Assembly (NCBI RefSeq): GCF_011386835.1
Contig: NC_088796.1
Location: 87,961,468-88,025,467, forward strand
DNA length: 64,000 nt
Source of the DNA: Chrysemys picta bellii
Lineage: Eukaryota; Chordata; Testudines; Emydidae
Direction: 5' to 3'
In this document: positions 43,681 through 54,278 of the stretch, piece after piece
Layout of the letters: each line of letters begins with the position of its first letter
Position numbering within the stretch: the stretch's first letter is position 1
Position numbers and translations under genes: made by a program
Notes under the pieces: generated by a model
Seen by the model: the letters and a program-made list of their open reading frames with translations, nothing else
What the model was told of the DNA's origin: nothing
Databases searched by the model: none

Positions 43681-43960
43681 CTTGATTTGAGATGTGCACT
43701 GAGCTCCCACTTCGCTTCAGCAGCCCCCCGCTTGCTGCTTCCCACGGCCCACGCGGCCGGCATTTGTTATTTTGCTGTGGCTGCTGTCGGTTTGGTGAGT
43801 AGCACTGGCCAGTCTGTTTTGCATGTATTTATGTATTTTGTATTGTCCCTCTCTTCTCTGCGATGCATCCCCAGGCTGAGGGCGTGAGCCCTGCCTGCCT
43901 CTTTCAGTAGAGCAGCACTAGAGACCTCCTTAGGAAATGAAACACCTAAGGGGGTGCCCC
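43681..43960 (-). promoter_or_regulatory. GC-rich promoter-like block with possible first exon
   Basis: This block is richer in GC and CpG than the surrounding DNA (for example CCCACGCGGCCGGC near 43743). On the minus strand, CATCTCAAATCAAG is followed by GTAAAC at 43680-43675, a plausible donor for a leader exon that would splice to 43437. The frame that continues into the next exon has a stop (TGA) in this block, so the leader would be untranslated or the exon unrelated. Promoter status is inference from composition and position. Confidence 0.3.
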
Positions 43961-44891
43961 TGCCCCTCCTCCCCCTGTGTTCCAGCCTCCGAGAGCTGAG
44001 ACGGAGAGGAGGAGCCTGCCTTAAAGGTATAGAGACTGGAGTGCGCTGTTAACCCATCACATAAAGGTGTGGAGAGATTACAGCTCTTAATTTGTCCAGC
44101 ACTGTGGCGCCACAATTTGATTTTTCCCTATGGAAACCTTTCCCTCCATAAAATATTTAAATGGTTAAATTCATTGTAGTGTCCTAAGCAGCTCCAGGAC
44201 CTTTTGGATTCAAACTCCAGGATAAAGGATCATATATCTTAGAGATGGACCTGCGTATATGCATATGGGTGCAGATTCAAACTTCCTTAAAGTTATATGG
44301 GGTTTTGATATTGGGTGATCTGGTTTAGCTCATTATAAAGACAAGCACTGAGTCACGATTTCTGGATCCAGATCCAAACTATCCCAGCATTCTGCTGGCA
44401 CTCAGAATGGGTGTTGTAGTTCAGCCCATTAGAGAGACAGAACCAATTTTCCCAAACATTTGGAGCCAGATCTGAACTACCTCAACGTTTTTGGGGGGTG
44501 GAAGAATCTCAGATACAGTGCTTCTGTTTGGACTGCTTCCTATCCTATTCTGGAGGAAGGTTTTCAGGTATTTTCTCCTCTGCCCACCGTAGGCCACAAT
44601 TTCAATATTTAGAAATATAATTTCTTTGTCAAACATTAAAGTCCTCAAATATTGTTCTTATGATAAAGAAACTTTCTAATAGCCTTATTTCGAGGAACAG
44701 ATTAGGACTCTATTAAATATTTAAGATAATTTTTCAATAGTTTTCTTTGACCTCAAAGGAATCCAAAATTATGTCAGGTGACTCCCTTGGAGACTCTGAA
44801 GTGCATTTTTAAAGCAAGATCTGAGTTCCCTTTTTGCTTATAATCCTTCCATAGTATTAGTCATATCACAGCACAGCAAACTCCTCATTTA
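43961..44891. other. unannotated spacer
   Basis: Nothing firmly recognised. Repeated phrases such as GGATCCAGATCCAAAC (44364) and GGAGCCAGATCTGAAC (44461) hint at an old dispersed element. Confidence 0.35.
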
Positions 44892-45055
44892 GGTCCCAAT
44901 CCAGTAAATCATCTCTACCTCAGCAAAGATCTCAAGCAGATAGTTAAATTACGCATGGAGTTTAACCACATATTTAGGTGCTTTGCTAAATAGGGATGGA
45001 CTTAAGCACATGTTTAAATGCTTTGCTGAACTGGTATCTTTAAGTCCAATGTGAA
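44892..45055. mobile_element. decayed palindromic MITE
   Basis: GGTCCCAATCCAGTAAATCA (44892-44911) is imperfectly mirrored by TTTGCTGAACTGGTATC (about 45021-45040). Inside, TTAAGCACATGTTTAAATGCTTTGC and TTAGGTGCTTTGC repeat a common phrase of such MITEs. Confidence 0.5.
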
Positions 45056-46140
45056 TTCTGAGGAAAGGCAAAATCAAGCAACTTGGACCATAGAAAACAC
45101 TGAAAATTCACAAGTTGGGATTTTGTTTATGCTTTCATAATTTTCAGTGTTAATACAACATGCACAAAAGGGCGAATCTGTAAATTAATCACATCTGGTT
45201 CAACCAAAAGTTCTTGGAAAGGTATTTTCAATCTTTTAAAAATAATTTTTACTTAGTGATATGTATAACAATTCCTTGAAAGCTTGAAATAGAAATCTTT
45301 GCTTTCTGAAAAGAAAAAGGAGCATCAAAGCATTTGTTTTAGCAAACCCTCCCACATATAGAATTAGATGGACTCTGCAAACAGATCTAAGTAAAGTAAG
45401 GCAGGTCAAATTAGTGCCTACTAAATCTTGACAGTATCCCTTTAACTTTATCACTTTCCTTAAAAAAAAAAAAAAAAAAAAAAGTCTGTCCTACCCTTTT
45501 TGCTTTATTGCCACAACATCCTTCTTTCAAGATCAAAAGCTTCAGATCAAAGCCAAGATCAAACTCCAAACTTTAAATAGAAGCAACTTTGCCATGAAGT
45601 ATTACACAAAGAAGAACTTCTTAGAAGAGGTATCACAGTGGAAAATCTTATTTCAGCCCTTTTTTTCACACTCACAACAGGGCTCCTTCAAAAGTGCATT
45701 GACGTAGCATTTCTGTTTTGTAAAAATACAACAGGTCTGCCACTCTGAAAGCTGCCATAAAGTAACTCTTTAGCTTCCTGTGCATTCACATGGAGAAAGA
45801 ATATTATATTGTGATTCAAAAAGAGAATGATCAAAAATGTAAATGTAAATAAATGAAAATACATTCCTGGCATAAGTGCAACCACTTAAAAAAATCCAAC
45901 AACCTTAGATCAGTTTCTGAGTTAGATCATCCCTTCCCACAGAGAAAGTTCTAGGAAGACAAGTGTCACAGGCATCAAGAAACTGAAGTTGTTCAAACAA
46001 TCACACCTTCCCCACCATATGAGAGAGATTCTAAAGAAATGGATTTGCAGAGGAGACAATCTCCCAAACACGTAGATCCTGGAGATCCACCACGAGAAAT
46101 AACTCTAGACATGCAAAGGCATGCAGGATGGCTCCCCTCT
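45056..46140. other. unannotated spacer with poly(A) tract
   Basis: A run of about 22 A lies at 45462-45483. Nothing else was recognised. Confidence 0.45.
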
Positions 46141-46440
46141 GCCCCTTAATGGCTGCATAGCCATTGAGGGGAACTCAACAGGAATTGTTGTTATTGTTTG
46201 AATTGCACTAGCACCTGGAGGGCCGAATAAGAAGTTGGGGTCCCATTGTGCTAGGTGCTGTACATACCATAACTCAAGTAGCCTCTACCCCAACAAGCTT
46301 GCAATCTAAGCATAAGATAAGAGACAACACGTCAATATAACAAACAGAAGGACAAGCACAAGGTAACTGTAAAAGGATTATGATGAGAGTAATAAGTAAT
46401 GGTCACAGCACACCGGCTGTCTAGTCAACCATTAACTAGA
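46141..46440 (+). repeat. ancient dispersed repeat fragment
   Basis: GCACTAGCACCTGGAGGGCC...GGGTCCCATTGTGCTAGGTGCTGTACATACC...GCAATCTAAGCATAAGATAAGAGACAACA. The phrases recur, diverged, at 46610-46720 and 9944-10022. It resembles an old amniote-wide SINE or LINE tail, and I do not name the family. Confidence 0.55.
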
Positions 46441-46609
46441 CTTAATGGTGCTTCAGACAGATTTAACTCCTTATCAGACTTGGAAATCCATAGATATAGT
46501 GAAAGATAGTGCGGTGGAGAACAGCTTGCCACCTGCTCTACTCCTTCATACCCCCACAATCCCATGCAGCTCCAGTGGAGGAGCTTCCACAAGATCCCAA
46601 AGAAAGAGA

Positions 46610-46720
46610 ATTATTATTTATATTGTGATAGCACATAGAAGCCCCAGTCATGGACCTGGATCCAACTAGGTTCTGTTACATATACAGTACAAAAAAAGAC
46701 AGTTCCTGCCCAGCACTTAA
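46610..46720 (+). repeat. second copy of the same ancient repeat
   Basis: TTATATTGTGATAGCACATAGAAGCCCCAGTCATGGACCTGGATCC...AAAAAAGACAGTTCCTGCCC, colinear with the copy at 46190-46300. Confidence 0.5.
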
Positions 46721-46860
46721 TTAGGTGCTGGGCTCAAGCAATTTTTTTACTTTCATAACTGATGCTGCAAGCCCCAAGGTGCCCTGGCCATGAACTGCCA
46801 AGCTTAGAGGTGCCCAGGCTCAGCCCGGGCAAACCCTGGCACAAATTAAATATTGTCCCT
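46711..46860. mobile_element. probable GC-rich nonautonomous element
   Basis: AGGTGCTGGGCTCAAGCAATTTTTTTACTTTCATAACTGATGCTGCAAGCCC is followed by GGTGCCC repeats. It is out of character with the AT-rich flanks. Ends uncertain. Confidence 0.35.
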
Positions 46861-47599
46861 GCTCCAAAGACAGACCAATTCTGCAGACTTCCACCTACCC
46901 CTTTGCTTTGCCTCACGAAACTGACCTGCAAGATCTGAACCCCCTCCACCATCAGAAATGAAGGGGACAATCCAGTCCTATGTTTCATTTTTCAATTAGA
47001 AGGAAATACTCTCAAATCCCAAGCAGAGCTGTCCTACATAATGACAAGATTTGACACAATTACCCACCCATTTAAAAGCTTGCTAGAATCCTTTGCACTT
47101 TCAGCAGTATGATGAAAGCATAATTGGATTTTGATATATATGGATAGAGATGCAGCATTAAACCAACTGGGTGCAAAATGTCCCTAATATTCTGAAGCCT
47201 CCTGACAGCTGGTGGCTTAGCTTAAAAACCAGTGCTTAAAACCAGGCCTAAACCCACGCATAAAATGTACAGTCAGGATGGTTTAGAACACTATAGGATA
47301 CATCTGTATTGCAGAGGTTTGCTTAACTTTAAATGGAGATGGAGGAACTTGCTTTGAACTGTTCAAGCTGTGATTGCTACTAATGACATTTTCTGGATCA
47401 ATAGAAGACTTTCATTGGCATGTACTTCCCTTTACATATTGTAACCACATTGTCTCCAGCTTCCACTTGTCTAGGATCTCTGATGCAGAAACATTCAATA
47501 TTGATAAACTAAAAAGGTCATCCTATCTAAGGTGAACTCCATTTAAATGCTCTCTGACTTGTCAATAGTCTTCAGAGACTAGAAGACGTGGGGAGGAAA
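46861..47599. other. unannotated spacer
   Basis: Nothing recognised. Confidence 0.4.
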
Positions 47600-50500
47600 A
47601 GAACTGAAGAGGGAAGTGTAAAACTGTTTCCTGTAAATGAATTTCAGAAGATCTTTTGCAAAGTGGAAGAAAGGGACAGCTGGACCAGTTGAGTCCAACC
47701 TTCCAGCCTCATCTCTGGAGACCTGAGGTCTGATTTTCCTCTCAATTACCCCAATTCTTTATCAGCATTACAAATGCTCACAAGTACATTATACATACAG
47801 TTATAAGAAGGTAAATAGATAAAGCTATAGCACACATACAGAAGAGACAGAGAGAGCTGTAAAGGTTTTAGAGTCACAATTCTGCAATGGCATCTACACT
47901 TTCAAGAGGATCTTGGTGAGATGCCCTGTAAGCTTGGAAGATATTTGACTTCATCCTCCTAAAACACAAGATTTTGCATCCCTTGGTAGGATTCACCATA
48001 TAATACCAAGACATCATTGAACTTCCAGTTTAATTCAAGTTCTGTGGAAGTAGAACTTTACCGTCCTGACTGCATTTAAAGGGTAAAATCCTGGTTTCAA
48101 TGAAGTCATAGATGTTTTTTCATTGATGTCAGGAGTCAGGATTTCACCCCAAGTCTGTAATTGTTTTTCCAAGGCATGAATGGATTTGAGACAAAAAAAG
48201 ACAATGACATTTTGACTAATTTAAAGTGGAAGATTAGTTTCTCTTAAGAACAAAGGCAAGCTGTGGCCTCAGCACCAGCTGGTGTGGACTTCAGGCTCCT
48301 TGATGGAAAAAGGCCTAACATTCACAAACTCTCTACTCTAACTCTCACGATAGCCAAAACAAAAGCAAACTTTAGATTCAGAAAATACAAGGGATCCCTT
48401 ACCCAATGGTTCACAAGGTAATTTAATAATAGTTTCAAATACTAAATTGAGGCTCCAGTGTTCCACTGGGCATTGGATTTAGGGGCTTTGAAACCATGTT
48501 GCTTTCAGAATTTGGTGCGACTGAAGAAGCAGGCTAGAACTGGAAAGGACGGGATGAATGGTACCCTTGGGCTGAGACTTCCAATGAACTACAGCTCAGA
48601 CCACTATAAAAATCAAAACGAAGGAAGTCCAGAATATTTTATGTGGACTGTCTCAGGGGAGTTCAACTTTGACCTCATGCACCAAACATACCATGTCCTC
48701 CAAGTGTCTCTGTAAGCTTTGGTGGTGGAAGGTTTTCTGTATTTGAGATCAAGCACTCTTGAGCATATCCATATTCTGGGAGATATGATTGTCCAGATTC
48801 CATGCAGGGAGCTCAGAATTGTAAGTCCCTATAAACACCTGTGCCCTTCAAGAGACTCTTTGTTGTTGCTCTCTCTCACTGCTAGCATGATGTGACCAGT
48901 ATCCTCCCTTGTGCACATTCCTATGTATATGTACCGCTTTCAGGCCAGACTTGCTCTTCCAGAAAATCCTTCTTCCTGTGCACTCATCTGAGGAGAAAGA
49001 CAGAAGCCTGACAAAGCAGACAATGTTGTAGATGTATTTTCAAAACCCCTTCTAGAACACTCAGATCACCACCTTTGAAAATTCCCCTCCATATCTGTGT
49101 TACAAGCCACTTTATTAGTAGCCAGGCCATCTGAGAGAGGTTTCCCAGGTAGGGATGGATTGACATGTCTGCCTATTGAGCAATTATCCAAGACCTGATG
49201 AGGAAAAAAATTCTTGGCCATCTATGAGACAGATGAGAACTGTACTTGATGTGGCCTGTAATAGTAGTTTATAAAATGCTTGAATACCCTTCTCTCCTGA
49301 GCTTCATCAAGTCCCCTTACTACCAGAAGGGCAGGTGTATAGACATATTGGAGTTTCTCTGGAGTGGATGGGAAAGGCATTCCTTGTTAACATGGTCTTC
49401 TCTTGATGTCATGAGTGGCAGAGTATAGCTTCCTAATCAGGTGCAAGGAAAAGATACCTAACTCTGATTTACCCTATCAGAAGAAAATATGATCAATTGT
49501 TCACTAGTGAAAACATTCTTCATAAAAGGTCTGACACAGGTTGTTTTGGTTTGTCTGGGATAGCTCTCCCTCCCAATAGGCAAGTAGAAGCAGGAATATC
49601 TAGGCTTGGTTGACTATATGAATCAGTATCTCCCTTTAGGATACCAGGATTCTGAGAATCCTTAGTATATTCAAGACTGTTCAGGGTGCCAGTACACATG
49701 ACCTGTCTGAGTATGAAGTTGTGCTGCAGCGACTTTGGTAAGAGGCATGGACTCAGTTGCTGGAATCCCTTGCTAACTAGGTGTTAATCTTGGACTGAAT
49801 CCAGGCCAGATGAGTCTAGGTGCTGTCTATCCACTGGATGTGGTGTGACAGACCTGTACCCTTGCTTTCAATGGGTTTTCAGGAAGCCTTTTGTGAAAGC
49901 ATACCATCAAAGCTACAATTGCAATTGAAGGTATGAGAACCAACATTAAAAGCATGGTCCAATTGAACACCTGCTGGCTCTCACATATCATTTGTGCCAG
50001 CCTCCAGGGATGGAACACAAACTGGAAAAATATGAAGTGGTCTCCATCTCTTTCACTGCAAAGACGCCTCCACATGCTACACTAAGAGATTATTTTCGGT
50101 GTAGGATAGCACTTGAAGCCTTAATGATCTCTTGAAGGAGTTCAGAGACCTGGCAATGGTCGCCATAAAGAAACTTAGTCCAGACAGAAGTCTTCTTCCA
50201 CAATTCATCTAGCCCAGTGGCCACAAAGACCTGTTAGCCCACATCTTACCAGGGGCTGGTAAAGCCATGCATTCAAAATGAAAGCTAGCATACAAAGTTC
50301 AGGGTAATATAACACTGCACTGTGCAAAACATCTGTTTTCTCTCTAGGCACCACAAAATGAGGGAGATGGGAGAAAACTGCTAGCAGCCTCTTGGGGAGA
50401 CTATCCCTTCATACAGGGAGTCACTGTCTCCTGTGGAGATGTATTTATCATTAAAAGAATCCCATGTTTTCTCTATGAATAGAAGTTGTCATCCCCTGAA

Positions 50501-50990
50501 TCACCAGCCTGACTATAGAGCACTATACAAAGTAGTGCCTAAGGAGAAGCCTGGGGCTAAATCTAAACCTGGAAAGATCTTGACACTGGCTGCATCAAAA
50601 CTGTTGGCATCAGGGACACTGAGAAGACTAGTATCAAGGCCAGTGCATTATACACAGAGGGAGTTCACTCTCAAGAAGCAGACACCATCCTCAGCACAAC
50701 AGCACTCCAACTTCATCTAATTTAAAGTGGAATTTAAAGTGGATTCTGAGGTATCTTGGCACAGAGTGTGAACCAAGCATCAAAAACTGAGAACTTCAAG
50801 GCAGCTCCTCCAGTGGCCAGAGTATTAGAAGGGACACTCTCTGTTGAGAGCTCTGAATACAGTGGCAGGTTAATTGATCTCAATACCAAGATTGTCAGTT
50901 TCTGTCGGAAACTGAATGAGTCAGCAAGAAGATGATCAATTGCTGGCTCTCCCATTCATATTAAGTACAGGAAGCCCAAATGCAGTAGCA
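47600..50990 (-). mobile_element. possible heavily decayed DIRS-like or other retroelement (low confidence)
   Basis: The block has a moderate, even base composition unlike its AT-rich flanks. On the minus strand near 48480-48740, broken translations resemble parts of the tyrosine-recombinase region of DIRS elements: TKAYRDTWRTWYVWC near 48730-48690 and WSLNLVFETIIKLPCEPLGK near 48465-48400. Many stops intervene. The plus-strand frame at 50433-50720 (KSKPGKILTLAASKLLASG) is rich in Lys, Pro and Ser like a gag-type linker but is not diagnostic. A 70-bp palindromic MITE lies at 48081-48150. I recognise no reverse transcriptase motif. Confidence 0.3.
48081..48150. mobile_element. 70-bp palindromic MITE
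   Basis: GGGTAAAATCCTGG (48081-48094) pairs with CAGGATTTCACCCC (48137-48150), with CAATGAAGTCA and TTGATGTCAGG near the centre. Confidence 0.6.
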
Positions 50991-51016
50991 GGTAGAACTC
51001 AACAATTGGTCTCTCA

Positions 51017-51263
51017 GGCCTGGTCTACACTGGGAGGGTGTGGGGGGGAGAGAATCGATCTAAGTTACGCAACTTCAGCTACGTGAATAATGTAGCTGAA
51101 GTCGATGTACTTAGACATACTCATCGCGGTGTCTTCACTGCGGTGAGTCGACTGCTCCTCCCCGCCCCCCGTTGACTCCGCCTGTGCCTCTCACGGCGGT
51201 GGAGTACAGGAGTCGACGGGAGAGTGCTCGGGGAATCAATCTGGCAGGTAGTGTAGACATACC
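51017..51263. mobile_element. 247-bp MITE with GGCCTGGTCTACAC terminus
   Basis: GGCCTGGTCTACACT (51017-51031) is mirrored by AGTGTAGACATACC (51250-51263). The flanks are TCA and TTA, one mismatch in a 3-bp duplication. The interior contains the foldback ACTTCAGCTACGTGAATAATGTAGCTGAAGT, shared with 61000-61294. Confidence 0.75.
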
Positions 51264-52375
51264 TTAGTGGTGCACTCCACTGAGAGGGACCGGTCAGTTA
51301 GCAGCAGGCTGGAACTACATGGACATCACCACAATAGACATGGTATAAGTATATGTGTGTGTGTATATGTGTGTGTGCGCATTAGATATCCTTCCCCTGT
51401 GTCTTAATTTCTTCCACTTATAGATATTGCTTGTTAAAAACTTGGAATATTGGGACATTTCCCTCAGGGTTAAACCCTGAAAAATAGACACAAACACACA
51501 CCTTTTAAATATCCTGGATCACTGGGGATGGATGCCCAGAGCTTTGGAAAGGTAGTGTTTTATTTTCCACACCTACAACTTCTACACCTCTACACTAAAA
51601 ATAGCTGGCACATTATTTTCTAAAACAGCTCTTGATTTTTATTATTTTATATGCTGAAAAAAATGTCAAAAGAGCTGGAAACACTTGAGTTATTCTAAAC
51701 TTGAAAGATTTGGGCTATGTTTGGAGGGCTACTGCTATAATTATCCTAAAAGAAAAGCTGTTTGTTTTCAAGGTAACTCACACACTATTTAAGTCCTCTA
51801 TGAATTGTTTCAGTTGGCCAAGGAAAACAATGGGCAAAGTAAGAATTAATTGGCTGCTAATCTCTGTGTTTTTCTTAGGATGCTTTTGCAAGCAATGGAT
51901 TAAAATCAATGTTTAATGTTACACAGTCCCAGCTGTATCCATATTAGGAGAGCCTCAGTTCAAAATCTCTGCAAAAAAGGACCTGTCTTCCCTCTCTTTG
52001 CTATGTTTTCACCCTCTGCATATGTAGGTGGGAGAGTGGGAGCTTGGGAATGCGAATTTGATCCAGCACTGATCAGCCAGGCAGCAAACTCTTATTGTTT
52101 TTTAGATACCAAACATAACTAGGGATAAGCCCAGTCATTCTGCACATAACACAGCTTTTGTGCTCAGCAGTGCGATTAATAGAAAAGGGAACCACAAAGA
52201 GCTTTTAGAGCTTTATTAAACTTGTCATAAATAACATATTCTAATGCACAAACCTTAGGAATTCAGTTCACATTTATATTAGAAATGAAAAAAATATTTA
52301 AAATAAACTTCCCCTTTAGGCCTTTTGCAATTACTGATTCAGATTTATGTACCTTTTTGTTCTCTGTTGTATATA
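51264..52375. other. unannotated spacer
   Basis: A TG/TA-rich stretch lies at 51351-51378. The plus-strand frames at 51701-51916 and 51916-52122 have no recognisable domain. Confidence 0.4.
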
Positions 52376-52377
52376 TA

Positions 52378-52565
52378 CACCTCTACCCCGATATAACGCG
52401 ACCCAACATAACACAAATTCGGATATAACGCAGTAAAGCAGTGCTCCGGGTGGGCGGAGCTGCACGCTCTGGTGGATCAAAGCAAATTCAATATAACACG
52501 GTTTCACCTATAACTCGGTAAGATTTTTTGGCTCCCGAGTACAGCGTTATATCGGGGTAGAGGTG
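52378..52565. mobile_element. 188-bp Tc1/mariner-like MITE with TA duplication
   Basis: CACCTCTACCCCGATATAACGC (52378-52399) is perfectly mirrored by GCGTTATATCGGGGTAGAGGTG (52544-52565). TA flanks both ends (52376-52377, 52566-52567). The arms also contain secondary ATAACGC/ATAACAC repeats. Confidence 0.93.
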
Positions 52566-52739
52566 TATTATACTGTAAGAAAACCTAAAGGGAGAGACAA
52601 GAATCTTGCTGCTTCTGATTTATGTTAGAGGGATTAAATTATATTTGAAGTTTTTAGCTGGTCACTAAACTGAAGCCAGTGATTTATACTAAGGAATCTC
52701 ATTTAGTATATTTTTTGGCATAATAACATACTATTTCTT

Positions 52740-52985
52740 ACTTCTCTAGCACTTTCTAATCAAGGATATGGAAACTGAGGCACAAAGAGGTTAAGGCCAA
52801 CATTTTCAAACATGGCGCCTAGGTTGAACACCTAAATCTATATTAGGCATTTGATTTTCAGAGGTGAGGTGAACTCATTTATTAATCTAAATGAGTTTAG
52901 GTGCCTAACCTCAGCCACCATATTTGAAAATTTTAGCCTAAGTGATTGCTCAGGTCACATAGGGAGCCTGTGTTATAACCATTAA
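52740..52985 (-). repeat. MIR-like SINE split by a MITE
   Basis: ATGGAAACTGAGGCACAAAGAGGTTAA (52768-52794) resumes after the insertion as GTGATTGCTCAGGTCACATAGGGAGCC (52942-52968). Joined, this is the MIR segment GGAAACTGAGGCACAGAGAGGTTAAGTGACTTGCCCAAGGTCACACAGC in pattern. Confidence 0.75.
52795..52938. mobile_element. 144-bp MITE with TAA duplication inside a MIR
   Basis: GGCCAACATTTTCAAACATGG (52795-52815) is mirrored by CCATATTTGAAAATTTTAGCC (52918-52938). TAA lies at 52792-52794 and 52939-52941. The inner part is a second foldback, TTAGGTGCCTAACCTCAG against CTAGGTTGAACACCTAAA. Confidence 0.85.
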
Positions 52986-53022
52986 TTAGATTCTGTGCAT
53001 TAGCCAAAAGACCCCTCTTTGA

Positions 53023-54278
53023 TGTTATGCCCCATATTATTTACAGAAATATGCTTATGATATGAATATGGCATAACTATGATGTATTTGATGCAAGACG
53101 GGTCTTGTGAGATATCATTGGAAAGGTTATGATTTACTGAATGTGATTATCCAATTTGTATTCATGTATCCTTTCTGTATCTGTAGTTAGGAATATTGAT
53201 TATGTAACAATTACAAGTGTGGTTATACCTGGGGACAGTATACCACCAGACAGTAAACTATCAGCCTGGATGGGCCATTAGGAAAGACAATGAGTCTTTG
53301 AAGATGCTGATTGCCCATCTTCCTGTAGTTCCTTCCTGTGGACATTACAAATAAGTCTTGTCTCATGGTTGCTTTAACACTGCAAGGTCATGTGATGATG
53401 TCACTTGGTACGAAATACCACCTTGGAAACTGCTGGTACTTTTCCACTGAAGAAGGGGAGTGGGGATCAAACAGGGAAACAAAAGATTCCTGCCTTATGT
53501 AAATTCTATTTAAGGCTGGAGAGTGAGTTAATCAAGATCACTGGTTCTTCACTGAATCTCTACCCAGGATGACTGCTGTAAACATCCAAGACTGATCTGG
53601 GAAGAAAGGACTTGGACCCAGGCTGAAACAGGGGTCTAGCCTGTGAAGAGAAATTTCTGGAACTCCAAGCTGCAGAAACTTTGCAACCTGCCTAAAACAA
53701 CATTTAGGGTGAGAAATTACTATTTGTAACCAGTTTCTTTAGTGAATTAAGCTTAGGGTGCATGTTTGTTTATTTTGCTCAGTAATCTGCTTTGTTCTGT
53801 TTGCTATCCCTTATAATCACTTAAAATGTACCTTTTGTAGTTAATAAACTTGTTTCTTGTTTATTCTAAAACCCAGTTTGTGCAATTCATAACAGGGGGA
53901 GGGGGCAAAAAGCTGTGCATATCTTCCTCCACATTGAGAGAGAGGGCAAATTTCATGAGTTTATGCTATATAGATCTCTATACAGCACAAGACAATATAA
54001 TTTTTGGTTTATACTCCAGAGGAGGTATGCACCAGAGCGCTGTGCAATTCCCCGAGCTGAGCCCTCCCACACGGAGCTGATTGCAGACTGTGTGTGATTA
54101 TACAGGGCATGTCCCTGCCTGTGTGTGTGCTGGAAAGGGGGGCTTGAGAGCCTCACCCAGCAGCAGAGTGTGTGTGTGTGGGGGGGGAGAGATCCAGGCG
54201 GATCAGGTGGCACTCCCGAAAGGGGGGCCAACCCATCACATCAGGTGGCACTCCCAAAAGGGGGGCCAACCCATCACA
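53023..54278 (+). mobile_element. LTR-like repeat (probable solo LTR)
   Basis: The block begins TGTTATGCCCCATATTATTT, has an AATAAA at about 53842-53847 within TAGTTAATAAACTTG, and continues through a GC-rich tail to a tandem pair ending CCCATCACA near 54278. A shorter alternative ends CATAACA at 53894, which would give TGTTATG...CATAACA inverted ends. I could not find a target duplication for either end, and no internal retroviral sequence is attached. The short open frames within are not viral genes. Confidence 0.5.
54202..54277. repeat. 38-bp tandem duplication
   Basis: The unit begins ATCAGGTGGCACTCCC and ends GGGGCCAACCCATCAC. The two copies (54202-54239, 54240-54277) differ at one base (CCGAAAG vs CCAAAAG). 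The near-identity implies a recent duplication. Confidence 0.95.

Noticed and set aside
43681..43800. ATG-initiated frame in the GC-rich block (MPAAWAVGSSKRG...)
   Set aside because: Splicing at the visible donor to the 43437 acceptor would enter the next exon in a closed frame and stop after about 14 codons.
49827..50075. 82-codon minus-strand frame with a hydrophobic segment (WTMLLMLVLIPSIAIVALMV)
   Set aside because: It resembles a membrane segment, but I see no splice sites, start context or homologous family, and it lies in a probable decayed retroelement.
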